64,000 nt of DNA. It comes from Calliopsis andreniformis (taxonomy: Eukaryota > Arthropoda > Insecta > Hymenoptera > Andrenidae). Below the pieces are notes generated by a model, which ran no database searches, was not told where the DNA came from, and was given only the letters and a program-made list of their open reading frames with translations. Positions 37,270-51,570 of the stretch are shown here, one piece after another; positions within the stretch are counted from its first letter, which is position 1, and each line of letters starts with the position of its first letter. The stretch lies in contig NC_135068.1 in assembly GCF_051401765.1 (NCBI RefSeq), positions 1,426,001 to 1,490,000 on the forward strand, written 5' to 3'. A program made the position numbers and the translations under genes.

Positions 37270-40200
37270 TGCAATTATTCCTTTTATACGATGGAAAAAC
37301 TGTTGTATTTATATTGTATTTTATGCTTCTGGCGTTGACTTCTAATGCCCGAGATATTCGATTTGTTGGAGCAACGAGCTAGAGCGAAGCCTAGGTTGCC
37401 CGGAACGTAGAAATGAACATTACTTTCACACTGGTTGCTATTATTTCTATTATACGAAGGAAAAACTGTTGTATTTATATTGTATTTTGTGCTTATGGCG
37501 TTGTCATCTAAGGCCCGAGGTATTCGATCCTGTGAAGCATCGCCCTAGGGTGAAGCCTAGGTCGCCAGAAACGTAGAAATGACCATTACTTTCACACTGG
37601 TTGGAATTATTCCTTTTATACGATGGAAAAACTGGTGTATTTATATTGATTTTATGCTTCTGGCGTTGACTTCTAATGCCCGAGCTATTCGATGTGGTGA
37701 AGCAATGCCCTAGAGTGAAGCCCAGGTTGCACAGAACGTAGAAATAATCATTAATTTCACAATCGTTGCAATTACTCCGGTTATACAATGGAAAAACTGT
37801 TGTATTTTTATTGTATTTTGTGCTTATGGCGTTGTCATCTAAGGCCCGAGCTATTCGATTTGGTGCAGCAACGAGCTAGAGTGAAGCCTAGGCTGCCCGG
37901 AACGTAGAAATGAACATTACTTTCACGCTGGTTGCAATTATTTCTATTATACGATGAAAAAACTGTTGTATTTTTATGGTATTTTATGCTTCTGGCGTTG
38001 ACTTCTAAGGCCCGAGCTATTCAATTTTGTGTAGCATCGCCCTAGAGTGAAGCCTAGGTCGCCCGAAACGTAGAAATGACCATTACTTTCACACTGGTTG
38101 CAATTATTCCTTTTATACGATGGAAAAACTGGTGTATTTTTATTGCATTTTATGCTTCTGGCGTTGACTTCTAAGGCCCGAGCTCTTCGATTTAATGGTG
38201 CAAGGAGCTAGAGTGGAGCCTAGGTTGCCCGGAACGTAGAAATAACCATTAATTTCACACTGGTTGCAATTACTCCTGTTATACAATGGAAAAACTGTTG
38301 TATTTTTATTGTATTTTACGCTTCTGGCGTTGACTTCTAAGGCCCGAGGTATTCGATCTTGTGAAGCATCGCCCTAGGGTGAAGCCTAGGTCGCCAGAAA
38401 CGTAGAAATGGCCATTACTTTCACACTGGTTGCAATTCTTTCTATTATACGATGGAAAAACTGCTGTATTTTTATTGTATTTTATGCATCTGGCGTTGAC
38501 TTCTAAGGCCCGAGCTATTCGATCTCGTGAAGCATCGCCCTAGAGTGAAGCCTAGGTCGCCCGGAACGTAGAAAGGAACATTACTTTCACACTGGTTGCA
38601 ATTATTCCTTTTATACGATGGAAAAACTGTTGTATTTATATTGTATTTTATGCTTCTGGCGTTGACTTCTAATGCCCGAGATATTCGATTTGTTGGAGCA
38701 ACGAGCTAGAGTGAAGCCTAGGTTGCCCGGAACGTAGAAATGAACATTACTTTCACACTGGTTGCAATTATTTCTATTATACGAAGGAAAAACTGTTGTA
38801 TTTTTATGGTATTTTATGCTTCTGGCGTTGACTTCTAAGGACCGAGCTATACAATTTTGTGTAGCATCGCCCTAGAGTGAAGCCTAGGTCGCCCGAAACG
38901 TAGAAAAGACCATTACTTTCACACTGGTTGCAATTATTCCTTTTATACGATGGAAAAACTGGTGTATTTTTATTGCATTTTATGCTTCTGGCGTTGACTT
39001 CTAAGGCCCGAGCTCTTCGATTTAGTGGGGCAAGGAGCTAGAGCGGAGCCTAGGTTGCCCGGAACGTAGAAATAACCATTAATTTCACACTGGTTGCAAT
39101 TACTCCTGTTATACAATGGAAAAACTGTTGTATTTTTATTGTATTTTATGCTTCTGGCGTTGACTTCTAAGGACCGAGCTATACAATTTTGTGTAGCATC
39201 GCCCTAGAGTGAAGCCTAGGTCGCCCGAAACGTAGAAAAGACCATTAATTTCACAATCGTTGCAATTACTCCGGTTATACAATGGAAAAACTGTTGTATT
39301 TTTATTGTATTTTGTGCTTATGGCGTTGTCATCTAAGGCCCGAGCTATTCGATTTGGTGCAGCAACGAGCTAGAGTGAAGCCTAGGCTGCCCGGAACGTA
39401 GAAATGAACATTACTTTCACGCTGGTTGCAATTATTTCTATTATACGATGAAAAAACTGTTGTATTTTTATGGTATTTTATGCTTCTGGCGTTGACTTCT
39501 AAGGCCCGAGCTATTCAATTTTGTGTAGCATCGCCCTAGAGTGAAGCCTAGGTCGCCCGAAACGTAGAAATGACCATTACTTTCACACTGGTTGCAATTA
39601 TTCCTTTTATACGATGGAAAAACTGGTGTATTTTTATTGCATTTTATGCTTCTGGCGTTGACTTCTAAGGCCCGAGGTATTCGATCTTGTGAAGCATCGC
39701 CCTAGGGTGAAGCCTAGGTCGCCAGAAACGTAGAAATGGCCATTACTTTCACACTGGTTGCAATTCTTTCTATTATACGATGGAAAAACTGCTGTATTTT
39801 TATTGTATTTTATGCATCTGGCGTTGACTTCTAAGGCCCGAGCTATTCGATCTCGTGAAGCATCGCCCTAGAGTGAAGCCTAGGTCGCCCGGAACGTAGA
39901 AAGGAACATTACTTTCACACTGGTTGCAATTATTCCTTTTATACGATGGAAAAACTGTTGTATTTATATTGTATTTTATGCTTCTGGCGTTGACTTCTAA
40001 TGCCCGAGATATTCGATTTGTTGGAGCAACGAGCTAGAGTGAAGCCTAGGTTGCCCGGAACGTAGAAATGAACATTACTTTCACACTGGTTGCAATTATT
40101 TCTATTATACGAAGGAAAAACTGTTGTATTTATATTGTATTTTGTGCTTATGGCGTTGTCATCTAACGCCCGAGCTATTCGATTTGGTGCAGCAACGAGC

Positions 40201-41749
40201 TAGAGTGAAGCCTATGCTGCCCGGAACGTAGAAATGAACATTACTTTCACGCTGGTTGCAATTATTTCTATTATACGATGGAAAAACTGTTGTATTTTTA
40301 TCGTATTTTATGCTTCTGGCGTTGACTTCTAAGGCCCGAGCTATTCGATTTTGTGTAGCATCACCCTAGAGTGAAGCCTTGATCGCCCGAAACGTAGAAA
40401 TGACCATTACTTTCACACTGGTTGGAATTATTCCTTTTATACGATGGAAAAACTGGTGTATTTATATTGTATTTTATGCTTCTGGCGTTGACTTCTAACG
40501 CCCGAGCTATTCGATGTGGTGAAGCAATGCCCTAGAGTGAAGCCCAGGTCGCACAGAACGTAGAAATAACCATTAATTTCACAATCGTTGCAATTACTCC
40601 GGTTATACAATGGAAAAACTGTTGTATTTTTATTGTATTTTGTGCTTATGGCGTTGTCATCTAAGGCCCGAGCTACTCGATTTGGTGCATCAACGAGCTA
40701 GAGTGAAGCCTAGGCTGCCCGGAACGTAGAAATGAACATTACTTTCACGCTGGTTGCAATTATTTCTATTATACGATGGAAAAACTGTTGTATTTTTATG
40801 GTATTTTATGCTTCTGGCGTTGACTTCTAAGGACCGAGCTATACAATTTTGTGTAGCATCGCCCTAGAGTGAAGCCTAGGTCGCCCGAAACGTAGAAATG
40901 ACCATTACTTTCACACTGGTTGCAATTATTCCTTTTATACGATGGAAAAACTGGTGTATTTTTATTGCATTTTATGCTTCTGGCGTTGACTTCTAAGGCC
41001 CGAGCTCTTCGATTTAGTGGGGCAAGGAGCTAGAGTGGAGCCTAGGTTGCCCGAAACGTAGAAATAACCATTAATTTCACGCTGGTTGCAATTACTCCTG
41101 TTATACAATGGAAAAACTGTTGTATTTTTATTGTCTTTTATGCTTCTGGCGTTGACTTCTAAGGCCCGAGGTATTCGATCTTGTGAAGCATCGCCCTAGG
41201 GTGAAGCCTAGGTCGCCCGAAACGTAGAAATGTCCATTACTTTCACACTGGTTGCAATTATTCCTTTTATACGATGGAAAAACTGTTGTACTTATATTGC
41301 ATTTTATGATTCTGGCGTTGACACCTGAGGCCCTAACTATTCGATGTGGTGAAGCAACGCTCTAGAGTGAAGCCTTGGTTTCCCAGAACGCAGAAATAAC
41401 CATTAATTTCACAATGGTTGCAATTACTCCGGCTATACAATGGAAAAACTGTTGTAGTTTTATTGTATTTTATGCTTCTGGTGTTGTCTTCTAAGGCCCG
41501 AGCTATTCGATTTGGAGCAGCAACGCCCTAGAGTGAAACCTAGGTTTCCGGGGCGTATAAAGACACATTAATTTCACACTGGTTGCATTTACACCTGTTA
41601 TACGGTGGAAAAACTGTTGTATTTTTATTGTATTTTGTGCATCTGGCGTTGACTTCTAATGCCCGAGCTATTCGATCTCGTGAAATATCGCCCTAGAGTG
41701 AAGCCTATGTCGCCCGGAACGTAGAAAGGAACATTACTTTAACACTGGT
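37270..41749 (+). repeat. 32-mer HOR copy lacking the 5-monomer V block (U only, 4480 bp)
   Basis: Repeats U (32790-37269) with no difference noticed: markers TTTAATGGTGCAAGGAGC (38192), GAGCGGAGCC (39041), ATCTAACGCCCGAGC (40161) and TTGTCTTTTATG (41131) all sit at +4480. The preceding U runs directly into this U without the five V monomers present at 31960 and 41750. Either this copy lost V by an 830-bp deletion, or V was inserted between other U copies. The first is simpler because V plus U is seen twice. Confidence 0.88.
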
Positions 41750-44700
41750 TGCAATTATTCCTTTTATACGATGGAAAAACTGTTGTATTTATATTGTATT
41801 TTATGCTTCTGGCGTTGACTTCTAATGCCCTAGATATTCGATTTGTTGGAGCAACGAGCTAGAGTGAAGCCTAGGTTGCCCGGAACGTAGAAATGAACAT
41901 TACTTTCACACTGGTAGCAATTATTTCTATTATACGAAAGAAAAACTGTTGTATTTTCATTGTATTTTATGCTTCTGGCGTTGACTTCTAAGGCCCGAGC
42001 TATTCAATCTGCTGGAGCGACGCCCTAGAGTGAAGCCTAGGTTGCCCGGAACGTAGAAATAACCATTAATATCACACTGGTTGCAATTATTCCTTTTATC
42101 CGATGGAAAAACTGTTGTATTTTTATTGTATTTTGTGCATCTGGCGTTGACTTCTAAGGCCCGAGCTATTCGATCTCGTGAAGCATGGCCCTAGAGTGAA
42201 GCCTAGGTCGCCCGGAACGTAGAAAGGAACATTACTTTCACACTTGTTGCAATTATTCCTTTTATACGATGGAAAATCTATTGTATTTATATTGTATTTT
42301 ATGATTCTGGCGTTGACACCTGAGAACCTAACTATTCGATGTGGTGAAGCAACGCCCTAGAGTGAAACCTAGGTCGCCAGAAACGTAGAAATGGCCATTA
42401 CTTTCACACTGATTGCAATTCTTTCTATTATACGATGGAAAAACTGCTGTATTTTTATTGTATTTTATGCATCTGGCGTTGACTTCTAAGGCCCGAGCTA
42501 TTCGATCTCGTGAAGCATCGCCCTAGAGTGAAGCCTAGGTCGCCCGGAACGTAGAAAGGAACATTACTTTCACACTGGTTGCAATTATTCCTTTTATACG
42601 ATGGAAAAACTGTTGTATTTATATTGTATTTTATGCTTCTGGCGTTGACTTCTAATGCCCGAGATATTCGATTTGTTGGAGCAACGAGCTAGAGCGAAGC
42701 CTAGGTTGCCCGGAACGTAGAAATGAACATTACTTTCACACTGGTTGCTATTATTTCTATTATACGAAGGAAAAACTGTTGTATTTATATTGTATTTTGT
42801 GCTTATGGCGTTGTCATCTAAGGCCCGAGGTATTCGATCCTGTGAAGCATCGCCCTAGGGTGAAGCCTAGGTCGCCAGAAACGTAGAAATGACCATTACT
42901 TTCACACTGGTTGGAATTATTCCTTTTATACGATGGAAAAACTGGTGTATTTATATTGATTTTATGCTTCTGGCGTTGACTTCTAATGCCCGAGCTATTC
43001 GATGTGGTGAAGCAATGCCCTAGAGTGAAGCCCAGGTTGCACAGAACGTAGAAATAATCATTAATTTCACAATCGTTGCAATTACTCCGGTTATACAATG
43101 GAAAAACTGTTGTATTTTTATTGTATTTTGTGCTTATGGCGTTGTCATCTAAGGCCCGAGCTATTCGATTTGGTGCAGCAACGAGCTAGAGTGAAGCCTA
43201 GGCTGCCCGGAACGTAGAAATGAACATTACTTTCACGCTGGTTGCAATTATTTCTATTATACGATGAAAAAACTGTTGTATTTTTATGGTATTTTATGCT
43301 TCTGGCGTTGACTTCTAAGGCCCGAGCTATTCAATTTTGTGTAGCATCGCCCTAGAGTGAAGCCTAGGTCGCCCGAAACGTAGAAATGACCATTACTTTC
43401 ACACTGGTTGCAATTATTCCTTTTATACGATGGAAAAACTGGTGTATTTTTATTGCATTTTATGCTTCTGGCGTTGACTTCTAAGGCCCGAGCTCTTCGA
43501 TTTAATGGTGCAAGGAGCTAGAGTGGAGCCTAGGTTGCCCGGAACGTAGAAATAACCATTAATTTCACACTGGTTGCAATTACTCCTGTTATACAATGGA
43601 AAAACTGTTGTATTTTTATTGTATTTTACGCTTCTGGCGTTGACTTCTAAGGCCCGAGGTATTCGATCTTGTGAAGCATCGCCCTAGGGTGAAGCCTAGG
43701 TCGCCAGAAACGTAGAAATGGCCATTACTTTCACACTGGTTGCAATTCTTTCTATTATACGATGGAAAAACTGCTGTATTTTTATTGTATTTTATGCATC
43801 TGGCGTTGACTTCTAAGGCCCGAGCTATTCGATCTCGTGAAGCATCGCCCTAGAGTGAAGCCTAGGTCGCCCGGAACGTAGAAAGGAACATTACTTTCAC
43901 ACTGGTTGCAATTATTTCTATTATACGAAGGAAAAACTGTTGTATTTTTATGGTATTTTATGCTTCTGGCGTTGACTTCTAAGGACCGAGCTATACAATT
44001 TTGTGTAGCATCGCCCTAGAGTGAAGCCTAGGTCGCCCGAAACGTAGAAAAGACCATTACTTTCACACTGGTTGCAATTATTCCTTTTATACGATGGAAA
44101 AACTGGTGTATTTTTATTGCATTTTATGCTTCTGGCGTTGACTTCTAAGGCCCGAGCTCTTCGATTTAGTGGGGCAAGGAGCTAGAGCGGAGCCTAGGTT
44201 GCCCGGAACGTAGAAATAACCATTAATTTCACACTGGTTGCAATTACTCCTGTTATACAATGGAAAAACTGTTGTATTTTTATTGTATTTTATGCTTCTG
44301 GCGTTGACTTCTAAGGACCGAGCTATACAATTTTGTGTAGCATCGCCCTAGAGTGAAGCCTAGGTCGCCCGAAACGTAGAAAAGACCATTAATTTCACAA
44401 TCGTTGCAATTACTCCGGTTATACAATGGAAAAACTGTTGTATTTTTATTGTATTTTGTGCTTATGGCGTTGTCATCTAAGGCCCGAGCTATTCGATTTG
44501 GTGCAGCAACGAGCTAGAGTGAAGCCTAGGCTGCCCGGAACGTAGAAATGAACATTACTTTCACGCTGGTTGCAATTATTTCTATTATACGATGAAAAAA
44601 CTGTTGTATTTTTATGGTATTTTATGCTTCTGGCGTTGACTTCTAAGGCCCGAGCTATTCAATTTTGTGTAGCATCGCCCTAGAGTGAAGCCTAGGTCGC

Positions 44701-46697
44701 CCGAAACGTAGAAATGACCATTACTTTCACACTGGTTGCAATTATTCCTTTTATACGATGGAAAAACTGGTGTATTTTTATTGCATTTTATGCTTCTGGC
44801 GTTGACTTCTAAGGCCCGAGGTATTCGATCTTGTGAAGCATCGCCCTAGGGTGAAGCCTAGGTCGCCAGAAACGTAGAAATGGCCATTACTTTCACACTG
44901 GTTGCAATTCTTTCTATTATACGATGGAAAAACTGCTGTATTTTTATTGTATTTTATGCATCTGGCGTTGACTTCTAAGGCCCGAGCTATTCGATCTCGT
45001 GAAGCATCGCCCTAGAGTGAAGCCTAGGTCGCCCGGAACGTAGAAAGGAACATTACTTTCACACTGGTTGCAATTATTCCTTTTATACGATGGAAAAACT
45101 GTTGTATTTATATTGTATTTTATGCTTCTGGCGTTGACTTCTAATGCCCGAGATATTCGATTTGTTGGAGCAACGAGCTAGAGTGAAGCCTAGGTTGCCC
45201 GGAACGTAGAAATGAACATTACTTTCACACTGGTTGCAATTATTTCTATTATACGAAGGAAAAACTGTTGTATTTATATTGTATTTTGTGCTTATGGCGT
45301 TGTCATCTAACGCCCGAGCTATTCGATTTGGTGCAGCAACGAGCTAGAGTGAAGCCTATGCTGCCCGGAACGTAGAAATGAACATTACTTTCACGCTGGT
45401 TGCAATTATTTCTATTATACGATGGAAAAACTGTTGTATTTTTATCGTATTTTATGCTTCTGGCGTTGACTTCTAAGGCCCGAGCTATTCGATTTTGTGT
45501 AGCATCACCCTAGAGTGAAGCCTTGATCGCCCGAAACGTAGAAATGACCATTACTTTCACACTGGTTGGAATTATTCCTTTTATACGATGGAAAAACTGG
45601 TGTATTTATATTGTATTTTATGCTTCTGGCGTTGACTTCTAACGCCCGAGCTATTCGATGTGGTGAAGCAATGCCCTAGAGTGAAGCCCAGGTCGCACAG
45701 AACGTAGAAATAACCATTAATTTCACAATCGTTGCAATTACTCCGGTTATACAATGGAAAAACTGTTGTATTTTTATTGTATTTTGTGCTTATGGCGTTG
45801 TCATCTAAGGCCCGAGCTACTCGATTTGGTGCATCAACGAGCTAGAGTGAAGCCTAGGCTGCCCGGAACGTAGAAATGAACATTACTTTCACGCTGGTTG
45901 CAATTATTTCTATTATACGATGGAAAAACTGTTGTATTTTTATGGTATTTTATGCTTCTGGCGTTGACTTCTAAGGACCGAGCTATACAATTTTGTGTAG
46001 CATCGCCCTAGAGTGAAGCCTAGGTCGCCCGAAACGTAGAAATGACCATTACTTTCACACTGGTTGCAATTATTCCTTTTATACGATGGAAAAACTGGTG
46101 TATTTTTATTGCATTTTATGCTTCTGGCGTTGACTTCTAAGGCCCGAGCTCTTCGATTTAGTGGGGCAAGGAGCTAGAGTGGAGCCTAGGTTGCCCGAAA
46201 CGTAGAAATAACCATTAATTTCACGCTGGTTGCAATTACTCCTGTTATACAATGGAAAAACTGTTGTATTTTTATTGTCTTTTATGCTTCTGGCGTTGAC
46301 TTCTAAGGCCCGAGGTATTCGATCTTGTGAAGCATCGCCCTAGGGTGAAGCCTAGGTCGCCCGAAACGTAGAAATGTCCATTACTTTCACACTGGTTGCA
46401 ATTATTCCTTTTATACGATGGAAAAACTGTTGTACTTATATTGCATTTTATGATTCTGGCGTTGACACCTGAGGCCCTAACTATTCGATGTGGTGAAGCA
46501 ACGCTCTAGAGTGAAGCCTTGGTTTCCCAGAACGCAGAAATAACCATTAATTTCACAATGGTTGCAATTACTCCGGCTATACAATGGAAAAACTGTTGTA
46601 GTTTTATTGTATTTTATGCTTCTGGTGTTGTCTTCTAAGGCCCGAGCTATTCGATTTGGAGCAGCAACGCCCTAGAGTGAAACCTAGGTTTCCGGGG
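41750..46697 (+). repeat. 32-mer HOR copy (V+U), one monomer deleted and 3' end truncated
   Basis: V occupies 41750-42579, 9790 bp after the first V. U starts at 42580. Near 43905 one 166-bp monomer is missing: the offset to the previous U changes from 5310 to 5144 bp, shown by TTTGTGCTTATGG at 40141 and 45285. The match ends at ~46698, where GGGGCGTATAAAGACAC in the other copies becomes GGGGCGTAGATATACCC, about 200 bp before U should finish. Elsewhere I noticed no substitutions against the previous copy. Confidence 0.87.
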
Positions 46698-49602
46698 CGT
46701 AGATATACCCATTAATTTCCCACTGGTTGCATTTACTCCTGTTATACGATGGAAAAACTGTTGTATGTTTATTGTATTTTGTGCATCTGGCGTTGACCTC
46801 TAAGGCCCGAGCTATTCGATCTCGTGAAGCATCGCCCTAGAGTGAAGCTTAGGTCGCCCGGAACATAGAAAGGAACATTACTTTCACACTGGTTGCAATT
46901 ATTCCTTTTATACGATGGAAAAACTCTTGCACTTGTATTGTATTTTATGATTCTGGCGTTGACACCTGAGGCCCTAACTATTCGATGTGGTGAACCAACG
47001 CTCTAGAGTGAAGCCTTGGTTTCCCAGAACGCAGAAATAACCATTAATTTCACAATGGTTGCAATTATTCCAGTTATACAATGGAAAAACTGTTGTAGTT
47101 TTATTGTATTTTATGCTTCTGGTGTTGTCTTCTAAGGCCCGAGCTATTCGATTTGGAGCAGCAACGCCCTAGAGTGAAACCTAGGTTTCCGGGGCGTAGA
47201 AATACCCATTAATTTCACACTGGTTGCATTTACTCCTGTTATACGATGGAAAAACTGTTGTATTTTTATTGTATTTTGTGCATCTGGCGTTGACTTCTAA
47301 GGCCCGAGCTATTCGATCTCGTGAAGCATCGCCCTAGAGTGAAGCCTAGGTCGCCCGGAACGTAGAAAGGAACATTACTTTCACACTGGTTGCAATTATT
47401 TCTTTTATACGATGGAAAAACTGTTGTATTTATATTGTATTTTATGCTTCTGGCGTTGACTTCTAATGCCCGAGATATTCGATTTGTTGGAGCAACGAGC
47501 AAGAGTGAAGCCTAGGTTGCCCGGAACGTAGAAATGAGCATTACTTTCACACTGGTTGCAATTATTTCTATTATACGAAGGAAAAACTGTTGTATTTATA
47601 TTGTATTTTGTGCTTATGGCGTTGTCATCTAAGGCCCGAGGTATTCGATCTTGTGAAGCATCGCCCTAGGGTGAAGCCTAGGTCGCCAGAAACGTAGAAA
47701 TGGCCATTACTTTCACACTGGTTGCAATTCTTTCTATTATACGATGGAAAAACTGCTGTATTTCTATTGTATTTTATGCTTCTGGCTTTGACTTCTAAGG
47801 CCCGAGCTATTCGATTTTGTGTAGCATCACCCTAGAGTGAAGCCTTGGTCGCCCGAAACGTAGAAATGACCATTACTTTCACACTGGTTGGAATTATTCC
47901 TTTTATACGATGGAAAAAATGGTGTATTTATATTGATTTTATGCTTCTGGCGTTGACTTCTAATGCCCGAGCTATTCGATGTGGTGAAGCAATGCCCTAG
48001 AGTGAAGCCCAGGTTGCACAGAACGTAGAAATAATCATTAATTTCACAATCGTTGCAATTACTCCGGTTATACAATGGAAAAACTGTTGTATTTTTATTG
48101 TATTTTGTGCTTATGGCGTTGTCATCTAAGGCCCGAGCTATTCGATTTGGTGCAGCAACGAGCTAGAGTGAAGCCTAGGCTGCCCGGAACGTAGAAATGA
48201 ACATTACTTTCACGCTGGTTGCAATTATTTCTATTATACGATGAAAAAACTGTTGTATTTTTATGGTATTTTATGCTTCTGGCGTTGACTTCTAAGGCCC
48301 GAGGTATTCGATCTTGTGAAGCATCGCCCTAGGGTGAAGCCTAGGTCGTCCGAAACGTAGAAATGTCCATTACTTTCACACTGGTTGCAATTATTCCTTC
48401 TATACGATGGAAACACAGGTGCACTTATATTGTATTATATGATTCTGGCGTTGACACCTCAGGCCCTAACTATTCGATGTGGTGAAGCAACGCTCTGGAG
48501 TGAAGCCTTGGTTTCCCAGAACGCAGAAATAACCATTAATTTCACAATGGTTGCAATTACTCCAGTTATACAATGGAAAAACTGTTGTTGTTTTATTGTA
48601 TTTTATGCTTCTGGTGTTGTCTTCTAAGGCCCGAGCTATTCGATTTGGAGCAGCAACGCCCTAGAGTGAAACCTAGGTTTCCGGGGCGTAGAAATACCCG
48701 TTAATTTCACACTGGTTGCATTTACTCCTGTTATACGATCGAAAAACTGTTGTATTTTTATTGTATTTTGTGCATCTGGCGTTGACTTCTAAGGCCCGAG
48801 GTATTCGATCTCGTGAAGCATCGCCCTAGAGTGAAGCCTAGGTCGCCCGGAACGTAGAAAGGAACATTACTTTCACACTGGTTGCAATTATTTCTTTTAT
48901 ACGATCGAAAAACTGTTGTATTTATATTGTATTTTATGCTTCTGGCGTTGACTTCTAATGCCCGAGATATTCGATTTGTTGGAGCAACGAGCAAGAGTGA
49001 AGCCTAGGTTGCCCGGAACGTAGAAATGAGCATTACTTTCACACTGGTTGCAATTACTTCGGTTATACGATGGAAAAACTGTTGTATTTTTATTGTATTT
49101 TACGCTTCTGGCGTTGACTTCTAAGGCCCGAGGTATTCGATCTTGTGAAGCATCGCCCTAGGGTGAAGCCTAGGTCGCCAGAAACGTAGAAATGGCCATT
49201 ACTTTCACACTGGTTGCAATTCTTTCTATTATACGATGGAAAAACTGCTGTATTTTTCTTGTATTTTATGCATCTGGCGTTGACTTCTAAGGCCCGAGCT
49301 ATTCGATCTCGTGAAGCATCGCCCTAGAGTGAAGCCTAGGTCGCCCGGAACGTAGAAAGGAACATTACTTTCACACTGGTTGCAATTATTCCTTTTATAC
49401 GATGGAAAAACTGTTGTATTTATATTGTGTTTTATGCTTCTGGCGTTGACTTCTAATGCCCGAGATATTCGATTTGTTGGAGCAACGAGCTAGAGTGAAG
49501 CCTAGGTTGCCCGGAACGTAGAAATGAACATTACTTTCACACTGGTTGCAATTATTTCTATTATACGAAGGAAAAACTGTTGTATTTATATTGTATTTTG
49601 TG
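46698..49602 (+). repeat. Decayed continuation of the 32-mer HOR, with 9-monomer duplication
   Basis: About 17.5 monomers of the same vocabulary with many private substitutions. A segment at ~46940-47545 recurs at ~48432-49037, an offset of 1492 bp (nine monomers minus 2). Between them, 47880-48290 matches the start of U at 42900-43312, an offset of 4978 bp or 30 monomers, so this looks like a diverged fourth copy of the HOR. Private changes include GAAACACAGGTGCAC near 48412 and ATACGATCGAAAAAC near 48735 and 48901. No gene is present. Confidence 0.75.
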
Positions 49603-51570
49603 CTTCTGGCGTTGACATCTAAGGCCCGAGCTATTGGATCTTGTGAAGCATCGCCCTAGAGTGAAGCCTTGGTTGCCCAGAACGTAGAAATAACCATTAA
49701 TTTCACAATGGTTGCAATTACTCCGGTTATACAATGGAAAAACTGTTGTATATTTATTGTATTTTATGCTTCTGGTGTTGTCTTCTAAGGCCCGAGGTAT
49801 TCGATTTGGTGCAGCAACGCCCTAGAGTGAACCTAGGTTTCCCGGGACGTAGAAATACCCATTAATTGCACCCTGGTTGCAATTACTCCTGTTATACGAT
49901 GGAGAAACTGTTGTATTTTTATTGTATTTTGTGCTTATGGTGTTGTCATCTAAGGCCCGAGCTATTCGATGAGGTGGAGCAACGAGCTAGAGTGAAGCCT
50001 AGGTTGCCCGGAACGTAGAAATGACCATCACTTTCACACTGGTTGCAATTATTCCTTTTATAGGATGGAAAAACTGTTGCATTTATATTGTATTTCATGC
50101 TTCTGGCGTTGACTCCCAAGGCCCTAACTATTCGATGTGATGGAGCAACGCCCCAGAGTGAAGCCTAGGTTGTCGGAACGTAGAAATAACCATTAATTTC
50201 ACACTGGTTGCAATTACTAAAGTTATCCAATGGAAAATCTGTTGTATTTTTATTGCATTTTATACTTCTGGCGTTGACTTCTGAGGCCCGAGCTCTTTGA
50301 TTTGGTGGGGCAACGAGCTAGAGTGGACCGTAGGTTGCCCGGAACGTAGAAATAACCATTAATTTCACACTGGTTGCAATTACTCCTGTTATACAATGGA
50401 AAAACTGCTGTATTTCTATTGTATTTTATGCTTCTGGCGTTGACTTCTAAGGTCCGAGCTATCCGATCTTGTGAAGCATCGCCCTAGAGTGAAGCCTAGG
50501 TTGCCCGGAACGTAGAAATAACCATTAATTTCACACTGGTTGCAATTACTAAAGTTATACAATGGAAAATCTGTTAAATTTTCATTGTATTTTATGCTTC
50601 TGACGTTGACTTCTAATGCGCGAACTATTCGATCTGGTGGAGCGACGCCCTAGAATGAAGCCTAGGATGCCCGGAACGTAGAAATAACCATTAATTTCAC
50701 ACTGTTTGCTATTACTCCTGTTATACAATGGAAAAACTGTTGTATTTTTATTGTATTTTATGCTTCTGGCGTTGACACCTATGCCCCTAACTATTCGATG
50801 TGGTGCTGCAACGCCCTAGAGAGAAACCTAGGTTTCCCGGGACGTAGAAATACCCATTAATTTCACACTGGTTGAACTTACTCCTGTTATACGGTGGAAA
50901 AACTGTTGTATTTTTATTGTATTTTGTGCTTCTGGCGTTGACATCTAAGGCCCGAGCTATTGGATCTTGTGAAGCATCGCCCTAGAGTGAAGCCTTGGTT
51001 GCCCAGAACGTAGAAATAACCATTAATTTCACAATGGTTGCAATTACTCCGGTTATACAATGGAAAAACTGTTGTATATTTATTGTATTTTATGCTTCTG
51101 GTGTTGTCTTCTAAGGCCCGAGGTATTCGATTTGGTGCAGCAACGCCCTAGAGTGAACCTAGGTTTCCCGGGACGTAGAAATACCCATTAATTGCACCCT
51201 GGTTGCAATTACTCCTGTTATACGATGGAGAAACTGTTGTATTTTTATTGTATTTTGTGCTTATGGTGTTGTCATCTAAGGCCCGAGCTATTCGATGAGG
51301 TGGAGCAACGAGCTAGAGTGAAGCCTAGGTTGCCCGGAACGTAGAAATGACCATCACTTTCACACTGGTTGCAATTATTCCTTTTATAGGATGGAAAAAC
51401 TGTTGCATTTATATTGTATTTCATGCTTCTGGCGTTGACTCCCAAGGCCCTAACTATTCGATGTGATGGAGCAACGCCCTAGAGTGAAGCCTAGGTTGTC
51501 GGAACGTAGAAATAACCATTAATTTCACACTGGTTGCAATTACTAAAGTTATCCAATGGAAAATCTGTTG
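49603..51570 (+). repeat. 8-monomer HOR/duplication (1326 bp), ~1.5 copies
   Basis: The segment 49603-50243 (markers CTATTGGATCTTGTGAAGC, GGTGTTGTCATCTAAGG, GATGAGGTGGAGC and ACTAAAGTTATCCAATGG) recurs at 50929-51569, an offset of 1326 bp (eight monomers minus 2). I noticed few differences, such as CGCCCCAGAG against CGCCCTAGAG. The stretch ~50610-51700 recurs again at ~54926-56015 (+4315 to 4316 bp, 26 monomers) inside the first 24-mer HOR copy, so this block is a source or sister of that HOR. Confidence 0.82.
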
